5,662 nt of DNA from the NCBI GenBank assembly GCA_003514205.1, contig DORQ01000001.1, positions 4,275 to 9,936 of the forward strand, in the 5' to 3' direction. The translations under genes were made by a program, and so were the position numbers. This document shows positions 1 to 5,662 of the stretch, in pieces; position 1 is the stretch's first letter; the number at the start of each line of letters is the position of its first letter. Under the pieces are notes generated by a model. It searched no databases, had not been told where the DNA came from, and saw nothing but the letters and a program-made list of their open reading frames with translations. This DNA comes from Acidimicrobiaceae bacterium. Its GTDB lineage: Bacteria; Actinomycetota; Acidimicrobiia; Acidimicrobiales; Microtrichaceae.

Positions 1-836
1 AATCTCGCCTTCCGCCCATCGATATGTTCAAGAAGAACCGGTGACCACGCAAGGGGCTCCACTGCCAGGTCCAATCCTCCGAACTGCAGTTGAGCACTGA
101 GCGCAAAGCCGTTCGTGTCGAGATCTGCTTCGACATGCACCTGGTCGAACTCCTGAAACTCCGAAGAGTCTGGATCGAGGACGTAAGCAACTCCCCAATT
201 GCTGTCTGCGAAGAAGGCTCCCGCCGTGTGGAAACGGGTGCCATCGGACAAGCGTCCAGCCGACCAGCACCAGGTGTTAGTCCACCAGTCACGCGACGCA
301 CCCCAGGAATGATCGCGTTGGCCCCAGGCGTCAACCTCGATTCGCTCATCACCAATGCTCACCACACCATGAACCCTGCACGGGATCTCATAGCGAGGAG
401 TCACAGGTGGCCACAGGTACCCGGCGCGATCGGTCTCCCACTCCAACTCGAACCCGAATGGGATTCGGTCTCCGACGAACTCTCCATAGACCTGCTCGGG
501 CGAATCAAGCTGCAGAGCGAAGGACTCCAACGCCACTGACATTCGGCCTGTTGGCTCCTCAATGACGTGATCCGCCCAGAGTCCATTCGCTCTGAGCTCC
601 AAGCCGTTGCCGCTCGGCAGTGGAACCTCGTGATCGATGACAGTGATCAGCTTGCGGTCAGGTCCGACCACACACGCCCAGTACCAGACCCTGTCGAGGT
701 TCGGATACAGCCCAACTCGCAGGTAGCCGCCCAACGAGCCGTCTTCGGAGAACCAGTCGAAGTAGTACGACTCGTTCCACAGCTCCTCTGTGCCTGGCAC
801 ATGCCTGAGTTCGTCAACCGGATCAAGTGCAGCCAC
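1..836 (-). CDS. DUF7064/AttH-like (CrtC-superfamily-type) protein, 3' end cut by window edge
   Basis: An open frame runs from GTG at 836-834 to the left edge: 278 codons plus two bases, with no stop. The start is favoured by GGGAG at 843-847, six bases upstream. The product is soluble-looking, with no signal peptide or membrane helix, and rich in Trp and acidic residues. The best landmark is W171-G-Q-R-D-H-S-W-G179, followed by S-R-D-W-W at 181-185. From memory, this 'G-RDHSWG-RDW' block is typical of the DUF7064 domain, often preceded by DUF7065, in actinobacterial and proteobacterial proteins related to the AttH/CrtC lipocalin-like fold. Family members often sit near lipid, steroid or acyl-CoA genes, but no reaction is established that I can name. 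The missing C-terminus is probably some tens of residues. It is transcribed divergently from the SCP2-like gene. Coding reality is nearly certain; the family call is fairly good; the function is unknown. Confidence 0.85.
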   Translation of the reverse strand, partial: MAALDPVDELRHVPGTEELWNESYYFDWFSEDGSLGGYLRVGLYPNLDRVWYWACVVGPDRKLITVIDHEVPLPSGNGLELRANGLWADHVIEEPTGRMSVALESFALQLDSPEQVYGEFVGDRIPFGFELEWETDRAGYLWPPVTPRYEIPCRVHGVVSIGDERIEVDAWGQRDHSWGASRDWWTNTWCWSAGRLSDGTRFHTAGAFFADSNWGVAYVLDPDSSEFQEFDQVHVEADLDTNGFALSAQLQFGGLDLAVEPLAWSPVLLEHIDGRKAR

Positions 837-842
837 TGGCTT

Positions 843-847
843 CTCCC
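843..847 (-). promoter_or_regulatory. Ribosome binding site of the DUF7064-like gene
   Basis: On the minus strand the sequence reads GGGAG, then six bases (aagcca), then GTG at 836. This spacing is good and decides the GTG start over possible TTG codons further upstream in the same frame. Confidence 0.7.
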
Positions 848-858
848 TCTGCCGAGGA

Positions 859-874
859 GGTCGGAGAGCCGACC
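859..874. repeat. Perfect 16-bp inverted repeat (6-bp stem, AGAG/CTCT loop)
   Basis: GGTCGG-AGAG-CCGACC is a perfect hairpin in the divergent spacer. It lies 23 bases upstream of the GTG of the minus-strand gene, probably in its leader, and 26 bases upstream of the ATG of the plus-strand gene. There is no T-run after it on either strand, so it is not an intrinsic terminator. It could be an operator or a leader structure; the sequence does not decide. Confidence 0.5.
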
Positions 875-886
875 GCCACTGCAATA

Positions 887-897
887 GTCTGACAGAC
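887..897. promoter_or_regulatory. Perfect 11-bp palindrome, candidate operator
   Basis: GTCTG-A-CAGAC is symmetrical around A892 and ends three bases before the ATG at 901. It lies in the 64-base spacer between two divergent genes, where one bound regulator could control both. Length and form fit a TetR-type dimer site, but which protein binds is not shown. It overlaps TAGTCT (885-890), a weak match to an actinobacterial -10 (TAnnnT) for the plus-strand gene. Confidence 0.45.
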
Positions 898-900
898 ATC

Positions 901-1317
901 ATGTTGAGGTTCTTCTCCCCCGAGTGGTTCAGCGAAGTTCGCCGGATCGCCGCGGCCATCTCCTTGGACCCGCCCACTCCTGATCGACTCGATGTTCATT
1001 GCAGCATCCTCGACGCGGCAGGGGGCCTGTGCCACGGACTCTTCAGTTTCGACGGAGCACAAGTACTAGTGGTCGGGCCGGAAGCCGCACCCATTGAGTC
1101 ATCAGATCCTGACTCCCCTCGTCTGAGCTTGGACTCCGCGACTGCACGAGCGGTTCAAGATGGCAGCCTGAGCATTCGATCGGCGTTCCTCGCCGGCAGG
1201 ATCCAGCTTGGGGGCGATGTCCAACGTCTCACCAGTTCTCAACTGAACCTCAACGCTCTGGGCGATATCTTCGGCGAGGTCCGCCGTTCACTGAGCTCGC
1301 CCTCAGCTGATCGCTAG
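901..1317 (+). CDS. SCP2 sterol-binding-domain-like small protein
   Basis: This 138-residue cytoplasmic protein spans about one SCP2 domain, with no signal peptide or membrane segment. SCP2 domains bind sterols, fatty acids or acyl-CoA in a hydrophobic tunnel and act as lipid carriers or as add-on domains. The N-terminus, F4-F-S-P-E-W-F10, resembles the opening helix of actinobacterial SCP2 proteins. The stretch from S76-LDSATARA through D88-G to A95-FLAGRIQLGGD-V107 matches the typical end of the fold, where a Gly-Arg-Ile/Leu strand and a Gly-Asp are followed by a helix. ATG 901 is chosen because the domain begins directly after it. An in-frame GTG at 790 would add 37 unlikely residues antisense to the neighbouring gene. 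No Shine-Dalgarno sequence precedes the ATG, so the message may be leaderless or nearly so. The gene is divergent from the DUF7064-like gene and convergent with the transporter operon. The specific ligand is unknown. Confidence 0.82.
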   Translation: MLRFFSPEWFSEVRRIAAAISLDPPTPDRLDVHCSILDAAGGLCHGLFSFDGAQVLVVGPEAAPIESSDPDSPRLSLDSATARAVQDGSLSIRSAFLAGRIQLGGDVQRLTSSQLNLNALGDIFGEVRRSLSSPSADR

Positions 1318-1336
1318 CCTCAGCCCTGACCGCTAG
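1301..1336. repeat. Imperfect tandem duplication spanning the two convergent stop codons
   Basis: Copy 1 (1301-1317) reads CCTCAGC-TGATCGCTAG. Copy 2 (1318-1336) directly follows and reads CCTCAGC-CC-TGACCGCTAG. They differ by a two-base insertion and one substitution. Each copy ends in CTAG, which reads TAG on both strands. Copy 1 supplies the stop of the SCP2-like gene on the plus strand (1315-1317); copy 2 supplies the stop of the 628-residue transporter gene on the minus strand (1335-1333). Confidence 0.7.
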
Positions 1337-3219
1337 TCCACGTCAATGGCTGCGGCAGCGAATTGGGCATTGTGGAGGCGAGCGTAAGCACCGTCGGCCG
1401 CCAAGAGTTCGACGTGATCTCCTTGTTCCACAATCCGGCCGTCCTCCATCACCAAAATCACGTCTGCATCGCGGATCGTCGACAGACGATGGGCGATGAC
1501 AAAACTCGTCCGATCCGAGCGCAATGCCGCCATCGCACGCTGGATGAGCACTTCGGTTCGGGTGTCCACCGAACTTGTGGCTTCATCGAGAATCAAGATC
1601 GCTGGATCGGCCAGAAACGCGCGCGCAATAGTGATGAGTTGCTTCTCCCCCGCGCTGATTCGAGCACCCTCATCATCAATCCTCGTGTCGTATCCATCTG
1701 GAAGGGAGTGAACGAACCTGTCGACGAACGTCGCCCGGGCGGCCTCGCGAATGTCGGCCTCCGTCGCCTCGAGATTTCCATATGCAATGTTGTCGCGAAT
1801 GGTGCCTTCGAACAGCCAGGTGTCTTGGAGGACCATTCCAATCTCGGAGCGCAACTCTCGACGATGCAGCGTTGCGATGTCGCGTCCATCAAGCAGAATC
1901 CGTCCGCTGTCGAGTTCGTAGAAGCGAAGGAGCAGGTTTACCAACGTGGTCTTTCCGGCCCCCGTAGGGCCGACAATGGCAACGGTGGTTCCTGGCTCCG
2001 CGACCAACGAAAGTGAATGAATCATCGGTCGACCTTCCACATAGGAGAAGCAGACGTCTTCGAACTGGACGCGACCCCGGACGGGCTGAGCCAGCGCTGC
2101 AGCATCAACTTCTGCTTCCTCCTCAGGTGCGTCGAGAAGCTCAAACACTCGCTCCGCGGAGGCAACCCCCGACTGGAATGCATTGGCCATCGAGGCCAAC
2201 TGGGTGAGTGGCTGGGTGAACTGGCGGGAGTATTGGATGAATGCTTGGACATCTCCCAGACTCATTGATCCGGATGCCACTCCGAATCCACCAACCACGG
2301 CGATCGCGACATAGTTCAAGTTCCCGAGAAAGAGCATCGCCGGCTGGATCATTCCTGAAAGGAACTGCGCGGAGAACCCTGCGTTGTGAAGGCGCTCGTT
2401 CTCTGCCAAAAACCGTTCCTCTGTTGCTGGCTGTTGCCCAAACACCTTGACCAGTGCGTGTCCCGTGATTGCTTCTTCAACTTGGGCGTTCAGCTTCCCG
2501 GTATGGGACCACTGAGCGAGGAACTTCACCTTTGACTTGGATGTGATTCCCTTCATCAAAAAGATCGACGCGGGAATCGTAAGAATCGCGATCGAGGCCA
2601 ACGGCAACGAAATCGAGATCATCATGATGACTACGCCTAGCACCGACAGAACCGAGGTCAGTAGCTGACTCAGGGTCTGCTGCATGCTTTGGGAAATGTT
2701 GTCGATGTCGTTGGTGGCTCTGCTGAGAAGGTCGCCGCGAGATTCGCCATCCACGTAGCCGAGCGGCACGCGATGCAGCTTTGCCTCGACATCGGCTCGC
2801 AGCCGGAAGATTCCTCGTTGGAGTACCCCAGCTAGGACATATGACTGCAACCACATGAAGAACGCGGAGCCGACATAGAGCGCGAGGGCGAACAACAGCA
2901 CGCGATGCAGGTGGCCGAAATCAATTCCAGGGCCCCCACGAAACCTTGAGACGACACCGGTGAACGCAATGTCGGTGGCCCGCCCGAGAACCTTCGGCCC
3001 GAGAACTGACAGCACAACGCTGGAGAGTGAAAGCAGCGCTATGCCAACCGTCATTGTCCTGCGCGGGAGAAGCCGTTGGAAGAGCCGGCTTGTGGAGCCC
3101 TTGAAGTCCTTAGTCTTCTCAGCGGGCATCCCAACAACTCCAAAGCGTCCGCCGATGCCACTTCGCGCCTCGGCCTGCGCGGACTTCTTCGGTGCAACGC
3201 TGAGATCATCGGTGCTCAT
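1333..3219 (-). CDS. ABC exporter half-transporter 2 (ATPase plus permease), catalytic-site subunit
   Basis: This 628-residue protein has one six-helix membrane domain and one C-terminal nucleotide-binding domain. A hydrophilic N-terminal tail of about 50 residues carries M31-PAEK-TKDFKG42, familiar from large subunits of actinobacterial exporter pairs such as the Rv1272c type. Membrane helices lie at about 56-77, 107-130, 186-206, 207-224, 295-316 and 325-345. ATPase motifs: A-loop Y393, Walker A G417-PTGAGKT-T425, Q-loop Q465, signature I521-SAGE-K526, Walker B I541-LILD545, catalytic E546, D-loop SSVD 549-552, and switch H577. The signature is degenerate (SAGE instead of SGGQ); everything else is canonical. 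ATG 3219 overlaps the previous gene's stop (ATGA), with GAGGAGG just upstream. It should pair with the 576-residue subunit in the cytoplasmic membrane to export drugs or lipids. For the Rv1272c relative, long-chain fatty-acid import has been reported (from memory), so cargo is open. Confidence 0.95.
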   Translation of the reverse strand: MSTDDLSVAPKKSAQAEARSGIGGRFGVVGMPAEKTKDFKGSTSRLFQRLLPRRTMTVGIALLSLSSVVLSVLGPKVLGRATDIAFTGVVSRFRGGPGIDFGHLHRVLLFALALYVGSAFFMWLQSYVLAGVLQRGIFRLRADVEAKLHRVPLGYVDGESRGDLLSRATNDIDNISQSMQQTLSQLLTSVLSVLGVVIMMISISLPLASIAILTIPASIFLMKGITSKSKVKFLAQWSHTGKLNAQVEEAITGHALVKVFGQQPATEERFLAENERLHNAGFSAQFLSGMIQPAMLFLGNLNYVAIAVVGGFGVASGSMSLGDVQAFIQYSRQFTQPLTQLASMANAFQSGVASAERVFELLDAPEEEAEVDAAALAQPVRGRVQFEDVCFSYVEGRPMIHSLSLVAEPGTTVAIVGPTGAGKTTLVNLLLRFYELDSGRILLDGRDIATLHRRELRSEIGMVLQDTWLFEGTIRDNIAYGNLEATEADIREAARATFVDRFVHSLPDGYDTRIDDEGARISAGEKQLITIARAFLADPAILILDEATSSVDTRTEVLIQRAMAALRSDRTSFVIAHRLSTIRDADVILVMEDGRIVEQGDHVELLAADGAYARLHNAQFAAAAIDVD

Positions 3220-4946
3220 GCCGCCTCCTCAGTCCGTTGTGATTCCACAATCTCCAGGTAGGTCTCACACGTTCTCAACAAGTCCTCGTGAGTACCAAGA
3301 CCGACACACTGCCCGTCCTCAAGGACCAGAATCTGATCCGCCTGAGCAATCGTCGACACTCGTTGGGCAACGATCACGACCGCAGCATCTCGAGTGACCG
3401 GCCGCATTGCCTCCCTGAGTTTGGCATCGGTAGCAAGGTCGAGTGCCGAGAACGAGTCGTCGAAGAGGTATAGCGACGGATGCGCCACAAGGGCTCTGGC
3501 GATACAGAGACGCTGGCGCTGTCCACCTGAGACGTTGAAGCCACCCTGCTGGATGACGGACTGAAGGCCCTCCGGCATGGCCCGCACGAAGTCGGCGGCC
3601 TGGGCAATTGTGAGTGCCTCCCACAACTCCTCCTCAGTCGCATCGGGATTGCTGAAGCGGAGGTTGCTCTCCACCGTTCCGCTGAAGAGGAACGGCTTTT
3701 GGGGAACGAGCCCGATCCTTCCCCATAACGCCTCGGGTCGGATTGAACGAACATCGAGATCATCAATCAGTACCGCACCTGAGGTCACATCAAAGAGGCG
3801 TGACACCATTCCAATCAGCGTTGACTTGCCCGCACCGGTACTGCCAATGACCGCCGTGGTAGTCCCGGGCGCAACGCGAAATGAGATCTGATCGAGGACT
3901 GGCGCCTCCGCTCCTGGATAGCGAAATGACACATCTCGGAACTCCAGTGAGAGCGAAGTGCTGGTCGACAATGACCCCTCTGCGCCAGGAACAACTGAGG
4001 AAGGAGTGAGCAGCACTTCGTTCACCCGCTCTGCACACACCGCCGCTCGGGGAGTCATGATGGCCATGAATGTTGCCATCATCACCGACATGAGAATCTG
4101 TGCGAGGTAGCTGAGAAAGGCGATGAGGGAACCAACCTTGAGCGCCCCTGTGTCGAGGCGGTCCGATCCAATCCAGATCGCCGCCACCATCGAGGTGTTC
4201 AGCACAATCATCACCGATGGGAACATCAGTGCCATGAGTCGACCTGCAGTCGAGGAGGTCTCAGTCAGCTGCGTATTGCTCTCGCTGAATCGTGCCATTT
4301 CTCGGTCTTCCCGGACAAAGGCTCGCACCACGCGGATTCCAACAATCTGTTCGCGCAGAACGCGGTTGACTCCATCGATCCGTTCTTGCATGGTTCGAAA
4401 TGTCGGGATCATTCGCCGAACGACAAGTGCGACGATGCCCACCAATGCAGGGACGCTGACCACAAGTAGCGCTGAGAGTCCAACGTCTTCCCGTAGCGCC
4501 ATGATGATCCCACCAACCAGCGTGATTGGCGCGCCAACAGCCAGGGTGCAGCCAAGCAGCACCAGCATCTGGATCTGCTGAACATCGTTGGTGACTCGGG
4601 TGATCAACGATGGTGCACCGAACTCATTCACCTCCCGAGCCGAGTAACTCATCACCTGGTGAAAAACTGCGCCACGAAGGTCGCGGCCAAATCCAGCAGC
4701 TGCCCGTGCGCCGAAGTAGACCGCAGCGACTGCGACGAAGAGTTGGGCGGCAGTGATGGCGCACATCAGCCAGGCCTGGTGCCAGATATAGGACCTGTTC
4801 CCAACGGCGACTCCATTGTTGATCAGATCAGCATTGAGGCGCGGCAGGTACAACCCTGCAATCGAAGCCAGAAACTGCAGCGCCACGAGTGCCATGAGCG
4901 TGCCTCGATACGGGGCGAGGTACTTCGTCAGGATCGCTTTCAGCAT
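3216..4946 (-). CDS. ABC exporter half-transporter 1 (ATPase plus permease), degenerate-site subunit
   Basis: This 576-residue protein has a six-helix membrane domain (helices near 17-37, 57-80, 126-150, 155-178, 240-260 and 272-296) and a nucleotide-binding domain from about 333. Length and the 'LYLPRLNADLINNGV' segment (32-46) match the smaller subunit of actinobacterial pairs of the Rv1273c type. Motifs: A-loop Y343, Walker A G368-STGAGKS-T376, Q-loop Q416, intact signature V472-SGGQ476, Walker B L492-YLFD496, D-loop SALD 500-503. Two catalytic residues are replaced: Asp497 stands where the catalytic Glu should be, and Gln528 (V-A-Q-R) where the switch His should be. This is the regular degenerate partner of heterodimeric exporters, not a sign of decay, because the frame is intact and the signature is perfect. 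ATG 4946 overlaps the end of the TetR gene by 7 bases, with AAGGAGGAG seven bases upstream. The stop overlaps the next gene by 4 bases. Confidence 0.95.
   Translation of the reverse strand: MLKAILTKYLAPYRGTLMALVALQFLASIAGLYLPRLNADLINNGVAVGNRSYIWHQAWLMCAITAAQLFVAVAAVYFGARAAAGFGRDLRGAVFHQVMSYSAREVNEFGAPSLITRVTNDVQQIQMLVLLGCTLAVGAPITLVGGIIMALREDVGLSALLVVSVPALVGIVALVVRRMIPTFRTMQERIDGVNRVLREQIVGIRVVRAFVREDREMARFSESNTQLTETSSTAGRLMALMFPSVMIVLNTSMVAAIWIGSDRLDTGALKVGSLIAFLSYLAQILMSVMMATFMAIMTPRAAVCAERVNEVLLTPSSVVPGAEGSLSTSTSLSLEFRDVSFRYPGAEAPVLDQISFRVAPGTTTAVIGSTGAGKSTLIGMVSRLFDVTSGAVLIDDLDVRSIRPEALWGRIGLVPQKPFLFSGTVESNLRFSNPDATEEELWEALTIAQAADFVRAMPEGLQSVIQQGGFNVSGGQRQRLCIARALVAHPSLYLFDDSFSALDLATDAKLREAMRPVTRDAAVVIVAQRVSTIAQADQILVLEDGQCVGLGTHEDLLRTCETYLEIVESQRTEEAA
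3224..3230 (-). promoter_or_regulatory. Ribosome binding site of half-transporter 2
   Basis: GAGGAGG on the minus strand ends four bases before ATG 3219 and lies inside the last codons of half-transporter 1. Together with the ATGA stop-start overlap it supports this start and coupled, balanced synthesis of the two subunits. Confidence 0.75.
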
Positions 4947-5662
4947 GATGCATCTCCTCCTTCGGAGGGTTCGGTTTCAGGTGCTGATGGCCCGCAGGCA
5001 CCATGCAGTGTGGCCCGAACAATCTCGGCCGCCGAAAGCGGCGCACCTTGCACAAAGAGCGGATGAGTGCTTCCAAAGGTGACCGCTCGAAGCAGGTGCG
5101 CGCAGCCAAGTGGCGACATGTCGAACTTGTCGGCATCAGGTTCGAAAAGCTCTGCGAGGTCAGCAAGGTACTGGTGCGCACCTGGAGGAATGATTGAGGG
5201 CCTCCCAGGTACTGCTGACTTCTCGTCCGCGAAGGACATCAACTGAAATATGCGAGTTACCCGCATTTGCATCAACTCCACAGCGGCCTCCAAGCGGGCC
5301 GCCAGGGGAAGCTTCCGGTCGATTTCGGAGATGGCCGTACGCAGCGCTGCAGGATCGAATGCTCGGACGAGCGCTGCATTGATCACCGATTCCTTGTCGG
5401 GGAACACTCGGAAGATTGTTCCCTCGGCTACGCCTGCGGCTTCGGCAATTTCTCGGGTTGTCACCGCTGGTCCGTGTTCCAGAATCAACGCGAGGGTGGA
5501 CACCGCGATTGCCTCACGGCGTTCATCTGGAGTGAGTGCAACCGCCCGCTGCTGTTTTGGTTGCTCAGCCCGAATGGCCCGGCTCGATCGAGGCTTCCGG
5601 TCGACCTGATCGGCGACATCGGAACGAAGTTCTGGCCCACCAGCAGCAGTCTGTGTCGTCAC
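4940..5662 (-). CDS. TetR/AcrR-family transcriptional repressor of the ABC exporter operon
   Basis: This frame has 240 residues if the GTG at the extreme right edge (5662-5660) is the start; the frame is open to the edge, so the true start could lie outside the window. Residues 1-45 form a polar, Arg/Gln-rich tail, longer than usual for the family. The DNA-binding domain follows at about 47-98: helix 1 near 47-63, then the helix-turn-helix T68-T-R-E-I-A-E-A-A-G-V-A, and the hallmark G81-T-I-F-R-V-F-P-D-K-E-S92. Residues 100-225 form the helical ligand-binding and dimer domain, with no recognisable ligand signature. The gene is first in a tight operon, and its last 7 bases overlap the start of half-transporter 1, so it most likely represses its own operon and responds to a transported compound. 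The operator should lie beyond the right edge. Family call very secure; effector unknown. Confidence 0.93.
   Translation of the reverse strand: MTTQTAAGGPELRSDVADQVDRKPRSSRAIRAEQPKQQRAVALTPDERREAIAVSTLALILEHGPAVTTREIAEAAGVAEGTIFRVFPDKESVINAALVRAFDPAALRTAISEIDRKLPLAARLEAAVELMQMRVTRIFQLMSFADEKSAVPGRPSIIPPGAHQYLADLAELFEPDADKFDMSPLGCAHLLRAVTFGSTHPLFVQGAPLSAAEIVRATLHGACGPSAPETEPSEGGDASC
4954..4962 (-). promoter_or_regulatory. Ribosome binding site of half-transporter 1
   Basis: AAGGAGGAG on the minus strand is a near-perfect Shine-Dalgarno sequence seven bases before ATG 4946, lying inside the last codons of the TetR gene. Another ATG at 4953-4951 is in a different frame and too close to the site to be preferred. 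Confidence 0.8.
4956..4968 (-). promoter_or_regulatory. Small hairpin that can cover the ribosome binding site of half-transporter 1
   Basis: The message strand reads CCTCC-GAA-GGAGG, a perfect five-base-pair GC-rich stem with a three-base loop. Its 3' arm is the core of the Shine-Dalgarno sequence. A ribosome finishing the TetR frame (stop at 4942-4940) would melt it, so it may couple transporter translation to regulator translation. The fold is seen by complementarity only. Confidence 0.45.

Noticed and set aside
90..539. Plus-strand 149-codon frame
   Set aside because: It lies wholly antisense to the DUF7064-like gene, whose protein is coherent. The plus-strand product has no domain-like pattern and no ribosome binding site.
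567..887. Plus-strand 106-codon frame
   Set aside because: It is antisense to the start of the DUF7064-like gene and runs into the divergent spacer. Its composition looks like a shadow frame.
790..900. Longer start (GTG 790) for the SCP2-like gene
   Set aside because: The extra 37 residues are Ser/Arg/Cys-rich and unlike the family, are antisense to the neighbouring gene, and have no ribosome binding site. The SCP2 domain starts directly after ATG 901.
1306..1324. Possible bidirectional terminator GCTGA-9 bases-TCAGC between the convergent genes
   Set aside because: The stem has only five pairs, no T-run follows on either strand, and the symmetry is explained as a by-product of the tandem duplication.
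1363..2016. Plus-strand 217-codon frame
   Set aside because: It is antisense to the ATPase domain of half-transporter 2, where all motifs are intact on the minus strand.
4123..4581. Plus-strand 152-codon Ser/Thr/Arg-rich frame
   Set aside because: It is the antisense image of membrane helices in half-transporter 1; such low-complexity composition is typical of shadows.
3216..4946. Half-transporter 1 as a decaying pseudogene because of its missing catalytic Glu and His
   Set aside because: The frame is full length, the signature VSGGQ is perfect, and the same substitutions are standard in the degenerate subunit of heterodimeric exporters.

Overview
The window reads as an ordinary chromosomal segment of an actinobacterium. 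G+C is fairly high (high 50s per cent by eye). GTG starts and purine-rich ribosome binding sites occur, and the protein set is typical of lipid-rich Actinomycetota: a TetR regulator, a two-gene ABC exporter with the 'MPAEK-KDFKG' N-terminus, a small SCP2-like protein and a DUF7064-type protein. The class (perhaps Acidimicrobiia-like) is a guess from overall flavour and was not tested.

Layout. (1) Bases 1-836, minus strand, hold a DUF7064/AttH-like gene that starts at a GTG with a good ribosome binding site and runs off the left edge with no stop. (2) A 64-base divergent spacer (837-900) carries a perfect 11-bp palindrome and a perfect 16-bp hairpin. (3) Bases 901-1317, plus strand, encode a 138-residue SCP2-type lipid-carrier-like protein. 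(4) A 15-base convergent spacer lies inside an imperfect tandem duplication, which gives each of the two facing genes its TAG stop. (5) Bases 5662-1333, minus strand, form one three-gene operon: TetR-family repressor, then half-transporter 1 (576 aa), then half-transporter 2 (628 aa). The genes overlap by 7 and 4 bases.

How they work together. The two half-transporters have complementary defects in their nucleotide-binding domains. Paired, they give one complete and one degenerate ATPase site, the hallmark of heterodimeric type IV ABC exporters (TM287/288, BmrCD and TmrAB class). The TetR gene at the head of the operon is the likely ligand-sensing repressor. The ribosome binding site of the first transporter gene can fold into a small hairpin within the end of the tetR reading frame, which suggests translational coupling. 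The DUF7064-like and SCP2-like genes form a separate divergent pair, probably connected with lipid or steroid handling.

I see no RNA gene, CRISPR array, insertion sequence or phage feature, no gene-free stretch over 300 bases, and nothing that amounts to a wholly new system. The more interesting points are the edge-truncated gene, the elements in the divergent spacer, the duplicated stop region and the hairpin over the transporter start.
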